From: Lachnospiraceae bacterium | Lineage (GTDB): Bacteria > Bacillota > Clostridia > Lachnospirales > Lachnospiraceae | DNA: 18,536 bases | Assembly: GCA_900770345.1 (NCBI GenBank) | Contig: CAAGKF010000350.1 | Location: 1 to 18,536 of the forward strand | Direction of reading: 5' to 3' | Part shown: positions 7,934 through 14,655 of the stretch, in pieces | Layout: each line of letters opens with the position of its first letter | Position numbering within the stretch: the first letter of the stretch is position 1 | The notes under the pieces: model-generated | Database searches by the model: none | What the model was told of the DNA's origin: nothing | What the model saw: only the letters and a program-made list of their open reading frames with translations | Translations under genes and position numbers: made by a program

Positions 7934-8743
7934 TTATCCTTCCTCCTGTCCGCCGTTATATCTCATAAGCACTGCCGTCGTATTGTCATGACTCCCCAGG
8001 CGATAGGTCACTGCCATATCGATCAGGCGCTCCGCCGCGATAGTGAGATCAAAATCATTATCCCTGATCATGGCAAAAATCTGGCTTTCATCCAGACTCT
8101 TGTAAAGTCCGTCACTGCACATCAGAACCATATCTCCCGGCTGCAGCGTAAAAGGCGTCTGATTCACGTCAATCAGCTCCAGTCCGCCCATGCCGATGTA
8201 GCTGGTAAGCGCCTCCGCCCTGGGCGTCTTTTCTTCTTTCATAAAATGCTCCCTGGTAATCTTACCCGCCTTCAGGGCCTCCGTCAGAGTCAGACGATAG
8301 TTGTGTTCTCTGGTAACCGCCTGCATCTGGTCACCCCGGATCAGATAGATCTTGCTGTCCCCCACGGACATCCAGTAAAGAACATTTCCCTGTACCACCG
8401 TAACAATGGCAGTGGTGCCTGCTTTCAGAGGCTTCCCCTTCGGATCCAGAAGTCCGGAAACACTCTGATCCATCTTTACAGCCGTATCTCTCAGGAACTG
8501 CTGCATATTCTGGGACGGCCTCCTGTTTCTGTATTCTGTAAAGAACACTGACGCGGCCATCCTGCTGGCCTTCTCTCCTCCGGTAAGTCCTCCCATACCG
8601 TCGCAAATAACGCCTGCAGCCTCCGCTCTGTCTGTCATGATCAGAGCGAAATCCTGCTGATAGCTTCTTGTTCCCAGCGCGCTTACGGCAGTAATCTCTA
8701 CCAGAGGATTCTCTGCCAGTCTGTTTTCTGATATATTGCCCAT
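7934..8743 (-). CDS. PP2C-type Ser/Thr protein phosphatase (second copy)
   Basis: 269 aa, a single PP2C (PPM) domain of normal bacterial length with no TM segment, so cytosolic. The family metal ligands are present: D31 in the R-x4-QD motif (the common NED is QQD here), D48 in DGMGG, D211 in CSDG, and D253 in HDNTT. VGDSK (127-131) and the G-T-T core strand (109-111) are also intact. It should remove phosphate from Thr/Ser sites made by the co-encoded kinases, as PrpC/Stp do for PrkC/StkP. It is tightly packed between the kinase-FHA gene (stop directly followed by this ATG, SD AGGAG inside the upstream gene) and the kinase-SBP gene, which points to translational coupling and matched amounts. 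It differs clearly from the other PP2C of the operon, so it is not a recent copy. Confidence 0.94.
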   Translation of the reverse strand: MGNISENRLAENPLVEITAVSALGTRSYQQDFALIMTDRAEAAGVICDGMGGLTGGEKASRMAASVFFTEYRNRRPSQNMQQFLRDTAVKMDQSVSGLLDPKGKPLKAGTTAIVTVVQGNVLYWMSVGDSKIYLIRGDQMQAVTREHNYRLTLTEALKAGKITREHFMKEEKTPRAEALTSYIGMGGLELIDVNQTPFTLQPGDMVLMCSDGLYKSLDESQIFAMIRDNDFDLTIAAERLIDMAVTYRLGSHDNTTAVLMRYNGGQEEG

Positions 8744-10207
8744 TTATTCTGCTCCTAATTTTATGATACAGCTTTTTGTAGCCAGCGCCACCTTAAAGCC
8801 AGGCGGCAGTTTATACCACTGATTTTTCTCCAGTCTGACTGCCATCTGCGGGCCGCTGCCGTCCGAGAGGGCAAAGGTGCCGTTGGTAGACAGATCCATC
8901 ATCCAGAATAATCCGTCCTGAGAATGATAGGACAGAGCACAGTGGACTTTGCTGATGGAAGGAATGCCTGTAAGGATGATATTGCACTCCGAAGCCATTC
9001 GCCCCAGCCTCAGTTCCACGTCCTGACGAATCTCCCATTTGCATCCCGCCTGCGGCCCGCTTATGACAGCCACATAGGGTCTTAACGGTCTGGGCACAGG
9101 AGCCGGAATCTGTCCGTTTCCGCCCGGCTGACCGGTATTTCCCTGCTGAGGCGCTCCTGTCTTCTGTCCCGAAACGGTTTTCTGATTTTTTGCCGCTGCC
9201 TGCCGGTTCTGCAAACGGCCGGTACCGTCCTGCCAGATCCCCATGACAAACTGTTCCATGGTCTGAGTACGGATACGGTAATCCATGGTCAGCGCCGCGT
9301 CCACCGCGTCGGAAGCCCGGTCGCTGATTCCGATATTCATCTGCTTTAAAGGTATATACGGCACACCGCTGGCCCGGTCCATAGCGGATGGAATCATTTT
9401 CCCCGTAAGGATAAAATAGTAGGTTCCCGCCAGTGCATACACATCCGTATAACTTCCCTGAGGCGTTTTGGAAGAATACTGTTCCAGAGGCGCAAAGCCC
9501 TTCTTTAAAAGAACGGAAAAATCCTGCTCCTGGTCCATAACCATTTTCTTTGCGCTTCCGAAATCGATCAGACGAACGTTTCCGTTTTTCAATATAAAGA
9601 TATTTTCCGGGCTGATATCCCGGTGAAGAATCCCTGTCTGCCGGTGGATGATCCCCAGCGCTTCTCCCACCTGGATGATCACGTCCGTAACCTCCTGGGG
9701 CAGAAGCTTTCCGCCTGCGGCCGCCGCAATATGACCCAGAGTGGAGCCTTCCAGATATTCCATTGTAAAGTACCCTGTTCCGTTTTCCAGAAAGCTGTCC
9801 ATGATCTGAACCACTGCCGGCACATACCCCACGCTTTTCAGCATCCGGACCTCTTCCGTAAACCGCTGAAGTCCTCTTTTATAAGCATGCTCCTTGCTTT
9901 TTGACAGCACACCCATCTGCGCTGTATTGTTGATCCGCCCGGCCATGCCGGAAGGGGCATACTCTTTCAGTGCCACGATCTGGCGCCGTCTGGAATCATA
10001 GGCCTTGTAGGTGATCCCAAAGCCCCCTTCTCCCAGCACCCGGCCCACCAGGTAGTTTCCTCTGAGAAAGGTACCCGCCGGCAGCGCCAGGCCGCTTCGT
10101 ATATCCCTGTCGGCAGTAAAACCGCAGAGACCGCAGCGCTCACCATTGTACTCCGTGGAAAAACAGTTAGGGCATATTTTTATACTCTGACCGCCCAAAT
10201 TTACCAC
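8744..10207 (-). CDS. Cytosolic Ser/Thr kinase with C-terminal FHA domain
   Basis: 487 aa. The N-terminal zinc ribbon is of a variant type (C12, C15, C25, C28). The kinase domain is about 52-325, with GEGGFG 59-64, K81, H195-R196-D197, N202, D215-F216-G217 and GFAPLEQY in the activation segment, so it should be active. A Gln/Gly/Pro-rich linker (330-375) connects to an FHA domain (about 378-485) with G402-R403, S418, H421 and N442-G443-T444; the usual Arg after the Ser is K419. No TM is found. A kinase carrying its own FHA can bind its phosphorylated self or a phosphorylated partner. Start: GTG at 10207 overlaps the vWA-FHA gene by 7 bp but has no clear SD. A TTG at 10198 has AGGTGG five bases upstream and may be the true start. 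Confidence 0.92.
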   Translation of the reverse strand: MVNLGGQSIKICPNCFSTEYNGERCGLCGFTADRDIRSGLALPAGTFLRGNYLVGRVLGEGGFGITYKAYDSRRRQIVALKEYAPSGMAGRINNTAQMGVLSKSKEHAYKRGLQRFTEEVRMLKSVGYVPAVVQIMDSFLENGTGYFTMEYLEGSTLGHIAAAAGGKLLPQEVTDVIIQVGEALGIIHRQTGILHRDISPENIFILKNGNVRLIDFGSAKKMVMDQEQDFSVLLKKGFAPLEQYSSKTPQGSYTDVYALAGTYYFILTGKMIPSAMDRASGVPYIPLKQMNIGISDRASDAVDAALTMDYRIRTQTMEQFVMGIWQDGTGRLQNRQAAAKNQKTVSGQKTGAPQQGNTGQPGGNGQIPAPVPRPLRPYVAVISGPQAGCKWEIRQDVELRLGRMASECNIILTGIPSISKVHCALSYHSQDGLFWMMDLSTNGTFALSDGSGPQMAVRLEKNQWYKLPPGFKVALATKSCIIKLGAE

Positions 10208-11988
10208 CTCACTGTCAGGGTGATCATTCCTGCCGTAATACGGTCACCCGGATGCAGCAGGGTCCTTTCCTGAATTTTTTCTCCGTTTACCCGTGTTCCG
10301 TTGGTAGAATGCAGATCCGTTACATACAGACTGCCATTGCTCCATTCCAGCGCATAATGCTGTCTTGACATCTGCGGATCATCAAAAAAGACGTCACAGA
10401 TACTGGACCGTCCGGCAATAATGCTTTTATCCACCGGTATTTTCAGATTCTGCGGATTTTTCCCCTGGACGCTGACCGTACAGTCAATGATCCTGGTCTC
10501 AGCTGACTGGACAGCCACATGCTGCTTCACATCCACAGAGGATGCCAAGACCACCTTGCCGTCCAGATATACAACACCGCGTCCCTTCTTCAGCTTCCGG
10601 TAAACCAGGAAAAGGATTACAAGACAGCCGGCTACGCCTGCTATCAGAGCCCATATCCACAGCTTTTCCATCCATGCCGGCTTGGTATCACCGGGAAGAG
10701 GCTGAGGCACACCCTGAATCTGCAGATCAATTGTGCCGGTCAGAGCATTTTTCTCCATGGAGCGGTCACAGATCTCGGTGCACACCAGGGTATAATCACC
10801 GCTGTAAAAGGGCTCCGCCACCGTCAGAAGATAGGTATTGGCCGCCTGATTATCCTTTACAACACCGACAACCGGCACCAAAACCTCCTCATAAGTACCT
10901 TCCAGGGAATTTTTCATTCCGTTAAATACATCCAGCGGATTTCTTCCCTCCGGCCATTTGATCCGCTGATAGCTCAGCTTATAGTTGGCCGGAAGCTCCG
11001 CGCCGTCCACCGGCTCACTGAAGGAGGCAAGAAGCTCCTTTTCGCTCTTCTGCGTCAGCGTCAGCACAGGCGCTTCCCGGTCAGGGATCCATCTGCCGAT
11101 ATAAGTCTCATAATTCAGCTTTCCGCCGTCCTGGCCCAGGTGAAGTGAAAAGGTTTTGATCTGATTGTCGGCCAGATTGCTGGCAGCCTGAAAGCCCAGG
11201 CATCGGATATTCTCCAGTCCGGCTTTCAGTTCCATAAATGCAGTTTCCCCCTGTTCAGAACCGAAAACCTCAATCCTTCCTCCCGTCCTCCGGGCAAACT
11301 CTCCCAAACTGGTAATATTGGCGCTGTTGGTATCTTTGATGCCCAGAGCATAAAGCGGAAGATTCTTCTCCTTTAAGTTATCCAGCGCTTCTTCCGCCGT
11401 TTTCTTTCCGGCAGCTACGTCTTCACCGTCGGTAACTACAATCAGTACCTTGCGCATGCATTCATCCTGGCGAACGCTGTCAGCCTCCCTGGCTGCCTGA
11501 TCAATAGCCTCGAACAGAAGGGTTTCCTGATCTTTGTTCACAAGACTGTCCAGACAGGCATCCACCTCCTCCGGCGTCTCTCCTCCGGAGAGCACCTTCT
11601 GAACCTGCTCGCCGAAGGTATACAGGATCATCCTGTCTCCTGCATCCATGGAACGGGAAAAGGAACGGATTCCTTCTTTTATACCCGAAAAATAGGCATT
11701 TGTTACAGAACCCGAAATATCCAGCAGCACATAATAATAGGTTCCCTGATTTTTAAGGTTTTCCGGTATCTCTGCCGCCTTCAACTGTTCATTATTTAAA
11801 TAGCCCTGGGCTTCCTGCCATCCGTCAGAAAAATTTCCGTAAACATAGAGCTCCGGCATATTGACATATACCTGCTCGATTCCGTCCTCCCAGGCCTCCG
11901 GCTGAGGGGTATCCGCCCGGACCGTACCTGTTCCCAGGCACAATACCGCGGCCAGGACTGCTATTCCCTTGATCATCTGCTTTTTCAT
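10201..11988 (-). CDS. Secreted-side vWA protein with Ig-like region, TM helix and cytosolic FHA domain
   Basis: 595 aa. A signal peptide covers residues 1-25 (cleavage likely after VRA). A von Willebrand A domain lies at about 84-265 with an intact metal-binding MIDAS: D90-x-S92-x-S94, a Thr near 156, and D187 in VVTDGED. Residues about 305-427 are beta-rich, and the phrase ASFSEPVDGAELPANY resembles SbsA/Big_5-type Ig-like domains. One TM helix at 443-463 is followed by a basic patch (RKLKKGR) and a cytosolic part ending in an FHA domain (about 518-593) with G526-R527-S528, S541-R542, H544 and N563-G564-T565. The protein therefore links a metal-dependent ligand-binding domain outside to a phosphothreonine reader inside. 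It starts 15 bp after the first PP2C gene with GGAGG before the ATG. The vWA, TM and FHA calls are firm; the Ig-like call is moderate. Confidence 0.93.
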   Translation of the reverse strand: MKKQMIKGIAVLAAVLCLGTGTVRADTPQPEAWEDGIEQVYVNMPELYVYGNFSDGWQEAQGYLNNEQLKAAEIPENLKNQGTYYYVLLDISGSVTNAYFSGIKEGIRSFSRSMDAGDRMILYTFGEQVQKVLSGGETPEEVDACLDSLVNKDQETLLFEAIDQAAREADSVRQDECMRKVLIVVTDGEDVAAGKKTAEEALDNLKEKNLPLYALGIKDTNSANITSLGEFARRTGGRIEVFGSEQGETAFMELKAGLENIRCLGFQAASNLADNQIKTFSLHLGQDGGKLNYETYIGRWIPDREAPVLTLTQKSEKELLASFSEPVDGAELPANYKLSYQRIKWPEGRNPLDVFNGMKNSLEGTYEEVLVPVVGVVKDNQAANTYLLTVAEPFYSGDYTLVCTEICDRSMEKNALTGTIDLQIQGVPQPLPGDTKPAWMEKLWIWALIAGVAGCLVILFLVYRKLKKGRGVVYLDGKVVLASSVDVKQHVAVQSAETRIIDCTVSVQGKNPQNLKIPVDKSIIAGRSSICDVFFDDPQMSRQHYALEWSNGSLYVTDLHSTNGTRVNGEKIQERTLLHPGDRITAGMITLTVRW

Positions 11989-12003
11989 ACCTTTTCCTCC
12001 GGC

Positions 12004-12732
12004 CTACCGTACCCAGACCGCAATAGCCGAGTAGTTATCCATATCAGTCCCTGCCCCGTTTTTCAGAACAATGCTTTTCATCAGCGACAGCCATTCCTGC
12101 GGATCAGAAGCCTTTTTCAAACAGGCTTCCATCTTTTTCTCCTCGATCAGCTCCCAGAACCCATCCGTGCACATCAGGAAGGCATCTCCTGCTCTCAGAG
12201 CCGTTTTCTCACCTGTCTCAAACCGCGGAGTCTCTTTGGAAGCCCCCATTACACGGAGAAGACGGTTTCTGTCAGGATGATGGCGGATCTGTTTTTCCTT
12301 AATCTCTCCTGTCATCACCAGGAGCTGAGGAACACTGTGATCGGCAGTGCGCTCGATCATTTTATTTTTATAAAAATGGTACAGCCTGGAATCTCCCACA
12401 TGGCCCCACTGTGCTTCCTTTTCATCCATGGTCAGCACTACCAGTGTTGTCTTCATGTCAGCTGCCGACCGGTCTTCCTCCTGGCGCTTCACAATGGCGC
12501 CCTGGGCCTGTTCAAAAGCTCTCGCAATATATGTATCAAAGGTTCCATCCTCAGACGCAAAGGTCATTACGGAAGTTTCCACAGCGATCTGAGAGGCCAC
12601 TTCCCCTTTCCCGTGTCCGCCCAGACCGTCTGCCAGTATAAAGCAGTAGCTGTCATCCTTCTGGAACATTCCGATGTTGTCCTCATTATTTGAACGTGAA
12701 CCGATCTCACTCAGCATTGAAAATGTTATCAC
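12004..12732 (-). CDS. PP2C-type Ser/Thr protein phosphatase (first gene of operon)
   Basis: 242 aa, a compact PP2C (PPM) domain with no TM segment. All metal ligands are visible: E17-D18 in the SRSNNEDN motif, D35 in ADGLGGHGKGE, D190 in CTDG, and D232-N233 in DMDNYSAI. HVGDSR at 111-116 is also canonical. The start is GTG: AAGGAGG lies seven bases upstream (12740-12746), and the family's N-terminal strand begins right after it. An ATG between the SD and the GTG is in another frame and stops after ten codons. As the first gene after the promoter it leads the whole kinase/FHA operon, so phosphatase is made before kinase. Closest in type to PrpC/Stp, but in a different gene setting. Confidence 0.94.
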   Translation of the reverse strand: MITFSMLSEIGSRSNNEDNIGMFQKDDSYCFILADGLGGHGKGEVASQIAVETSVMTFASEDGTFDTYIARAFEQAQGAIVKRQEEDRSAADMKTTLVVLTMDEKEAQWGHVGDSRLYHFYKNKMIERTADHSVPQLLVMTGEIKEKQIRHHPDRNRLLRVMGASKETPRFETGEKTALRAGDAFLMCTDGFWELIEEKKMEACLKKASDPQEWLSLMKSIVLKNGAGTDMDNYSAIAVWVR

Positions 12733-12739
12733 TGCCCAT

Positions 12740-12746
12740 CCTCCTT
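12740..12746 (-). promoter_or_regulatory. Ribosome binding site supporting the GTG start of the first PP2C
   Basis: AAGGAGG on the minus strand, seven bases before GTG at 12732. It supports a GTG start where the nearer ATG is out of frame. Confidence 0.75.
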
Positions 12747-12755
12747 CATTTTGAC

Positions 12756-12789
12756 GTTACATTGCCGTCTGAACTGTAACTTTTTGACA
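12756..12789. promoter_or_regulatory. Inverted repeats in the operon leader (possible operator or hairpin)
   Basis: GTTACA at 12756-12761 and TGTAAC at 12775-12780 are exact inverted copies 13 bp apart. The second arm is also the start of an imperfect palindrome, TGTAA-N5-TGACA (12775-12789). Both lie between the inferred transcription start and the PP2C start codon. They could be a protein-binding site or a short RNA stem; the short arms make this uncertain. Confidence 0.35.
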
Positions 12790-12827
12790 TTATTCCCCAT
12801 TTTGCCCATTGTGCATTATTACACTCA

Positions 12828-12855
12828 ATTATAAACTATCAACAATTATTGGCAA
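12828..12855 (-). promoter_or_regulatory. Sigma-A-type promoter of the kinase/phosphatase/FHA operon
   Basis: On the minus strand TTGCCA (12855-12850) and TATAAT (12833-12828) are separated by 16 bp, a near-consensus housekeeping promoter. Transcription would begin near 12821, giving a leader of about 90 bases before the GTG at 12732. No other promoter of comparable quality was noticed in this intergenic region on this strand. Confidence 0.65.
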
Positions 12856-12864
12856 TATGTGACA
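12853..12864 (+). repeat. 12-bp direct repeat CAATATGTGACA, copy 1
   Basis: This exact 12-mer occurs twice in the divergent intergenic region, here and at 12986-12997, in the same orientation and 133 bp apart. This copy overlaps the -35 element of the leftward operon promoter and extends just upstream of it. That is a plausible regulator binding position, for example for the divergently encoded HTH protein (inference). Confidence 0.55.
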
Positions 12865-12985
12865 AGAACTGTGACTGTCGTTCTTCCTTTTTTTAGCAGA
12901 CTCTCCAAACTTCCTTCAGCCACGCTGTTTCTGCCTTGATCAATAAATTTCCGTCCCTTTGTGTACACTAAAAAATGCAACGGAA

Positions 12986-12997
12986 CAATATGTGACA
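12986..12997 (+). repeat. 12-bp direct repeat CAATATGTGACA, copy 2
   Basis: Second exact copy of the 12-mer found at 12853-12864. It lies about 24 bp upstream of the inferred -35 element of the rightward HTH gene, so a single factor could act on both promoters. Confidence 0.55.
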
Positions 12998-13020
12998 TTT
13001 TGTGTGGCATTTGTTTACGA

Positions 13021-13050
13021 TTGATTTAAACTCCATTGCTATAGTATAAA
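13021..13050 (+). promoter_or_regulatory. Possible promoter of the HTH regulator gene
   Basis: TTGATT (13021-13026) and TATAAA (13045-13050) with an 18-bp spacer. TATAGT at 13040-13045 is an alternative -10 with a worse -35. The leader would be about 50 bases and contains a GC-rich patch with a NotI-like GCGGCCGC. The SD before the ATG at 13110 is weak (AGGGGCG, 11 bases away), so the protein is probably made in small amounts. Confidence 0.45.
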
Positions 13051-13109
13051 ATTAGTATGCCGGCCAATACCTTCGCGGCCGCAAACGGATTAGGGGCGAT
13101 TGAATAAAT

Positions 13110-14579
13110 ATGAAAAACTTTGGTAAATTATTAAGGACCTATATTGAGCGGAGCGGTTATACCAACTACGGCATTGCTCAGAAAGCAAATGTAAACCGCA
13201 CCACTCTTCAGAAAATACTTGCAAATGAGCGGATTCCTTCTCAGGAATTCATGGACCGCATTTTTCCTCTGCTGAAACTGACTCCGGAGGAATCCTGCGA
13301 ACTGCTGTCTGTTTTTGAGATCATGCAGACAGGAGAATCCCTGTTTGCTCAGCGCCGCTCCATAAAGCAAATGCTGGAAAGCATTTCCGATATCACCAGA
13401 AGTCTTACGGTAAATACTGCGGCTGACGCACACTCCTCCATGCAATCTTCTCCGGATATTTCCTTAACAGAAGAGATACACTACGGCCGCTACGAGGTTG
13501 GCATTCTTCTTACCGACCTGATCACCAGAGAATGCGCCGGTCCCTCTCCCACAGTAAGGATCAGCCTTCCCGCCAATATCGGATTTTTTAAACAGATCTT
13601 CCTGCAGACCATACGCTACTGTCCCAACAAGGAAAATCTGACTATTCAGCATCTGACCTGCTTTTTGAAGGCAGATACGGATAATATCTCACCGGCGCCA
13701 AACCTGGATATCCTGGCAAATATCCTTCCTTTCCTGGCTTCACCGATTTTTAATTATGAGGTTTATTACTATTACGACAACTACCTGATCTCTGATGCCG
13801 GGCGTACGGCCTTCCCCTACTATGTGCTGTTTTCCGACACTGTTGTGCTTCTGTCGGCAGACGGCAATACAGCCATTCCTTTTCAGAAAACAGATATGCT
13901 GTTCTATTTTAACAATCTGTTCGAGGCTGCTCTGCAGAACTCCAATCCTTTTATTACCTCCTGTCCTCACCCGGAGGATGTACTGCCCCACCTGATCGGC
14001 ATGGATATGGATAATAAACCCTTTTATTCTCTGGAATTCCAACCCTGTATAACAGCCTATCTTACAGAGCGCATGCTGAGAACTTATGCAAACCCTGATA
14101 TTGAAAACTATGAAACAGCCTTGGAATTGACAGCCATTCGCATTAATCAGCTGAAAAATATGGACCAGCATGTTTCCATTTTCAGCAAAGCCGGTCTGCT
14201 GCATTTTTCAGAAACAGGACTGATCTCTGATTTCCCTTCGGGATATATGATCCCTCTTTCCGTCAGAGACCGCATTACTATTCTGGAAGCTCTGTATCAG
14301 GATATTTACACGGGAAAGCATAATCACCGCCTGGTCAATCCGCTGATCTTCCCCATTTCTCAGCATCTGATCTGCCATCTGCATCAGGATGCGGGGCTGG
14401 ATTTCAGCTCCTATGAATTGTCCGGAAACAGTTATCACTATATTCATATTGAGGAACGCACATTGCTGGATGCATTCGGAGATTTCTTCCAGTATATGAT
14501 AAATTCTCCGCTTGTATATTCAAAAGAGGATACGCTGACTGCCGTCCGCACCTTTATTGAAAATCTGAAAAACATATAG
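13110..14579 (+). CDS. HTH (XRE-like) protein with large unrecognised C-terminal region, likely regulator
   Basis: 489 aa. Residues about 4-60 look like an XRE/Cro-type HTH: a first helix at FGKLLRTYIERSG, then YGIAQKANVNRTTLQKILANE as the HTH proper. The remaining 400 residues or so have no motif I can name. They are mixed alpha/beta with aromatic-rich stretches (for example FNYEVYYYYDNYL near 215), no TM helix and no signal peptide, so the protein is cytosolic. It is the only gene on the plus strand, divergent from the ten-gene operon and sharing a 377-bp control region with a duplicated 12-mer. That setting is usual for a local regulator. Whether it activates or represses, and what the C-terminal part senses, cannot be told. 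It ends just before a strong shared terminator. Confidence 0.85.
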   Translation: MKNFGKLLRTYIERSGYTNYGIAQKANVNRTTLQKILANERIPSQEFMDRIFPLLKLTPEESCELLSVFEIMQTGESLFAQRRSIKQMLESISDITRSLTVNTAADAHSSMQSSPDISLTEEIHYGRYEVGILLTDLITRECAGPSPTVRISLPANIGFFKQIFLQTIRYCPNKENLTIQHLTCFLKADTDNISPAPNLDILANILPFLASPIFNYEVYYYYDNYLISDAGRTAFPYYVLFSDTVVLLSADGNTAIPFQKTDMLFYFNNLFEAALQNSNPFITSCPHPEDVLPHLIGMDMDNKPFYSLEFQPCITAYLTERMLRTYANPDIENYETALELTAIRINQLKNMDQHVSIFSKAGLLHFSETGLISDFPSGYMIPLSVRDRITILEALYQDIYTGKHNHRLVNPLIFPISQHLICHLHQDAGLDFSSYELSGNSYHYIHIEERTLLDAFGDFFQYMINSPLVYSKEDTLTAVRTFIENLKNI

Positions 14580-14587
14580 AGCCGCAC

Positions 14588-14635
14588 AAAAAGGCTGCTG
14601 CCGCATCCACACACGGATACGGCAGCAGCCTTTTT
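14588..14635. terminator. Bidirectional intrinsic terminator between convergent genes
   Basis: AAAAAGGCTGCTGCCG (14588-14603) pairs with CGGCAGCAGCCTTTTT (14620-14635). The stem extends by four more pairs past one C-A mismatch and closes with a loop of a few bases. Runs of five T follow the stem on both strands. It lies between the stop of the HTH gene (14579) and the stop of the EF-G paralogue (14656), so it can end both transcripts. Confidence 0.9.
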
Positions 14636-14655
14636 ATGCTTTCTGATCTTAAATT

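Noticed and set aside
1..12732. Type VII (WXG100/EssC) or type VI secretion locus
   Set aside because: FHA, kinase and phosphatase genes occur in such loci, but no WXG100, FtsK/EssC-like ATPase, sheath or baseplate gene is visible in the window.
12775..12789. TnrA/GlnR-type operator
   Set aside because: The arms resemble TGTNA/TNACA, but the spacer is 5 instead of 7 bases and one arm is imperfect.
13004..13020. Sigma-54-like TGGCAT...TTTACG element
   Set aside because: The -12 GC element is missing and the spacing does not fit; a sigma-A-type promoter lies beside it.
13059..13082. GC-rich CCGGCC/GCGGCCGC patch as a riboswitch or terminator
   Set aside because: Only a five-base stem can form, with no U-tract and no recognisable aptamer.
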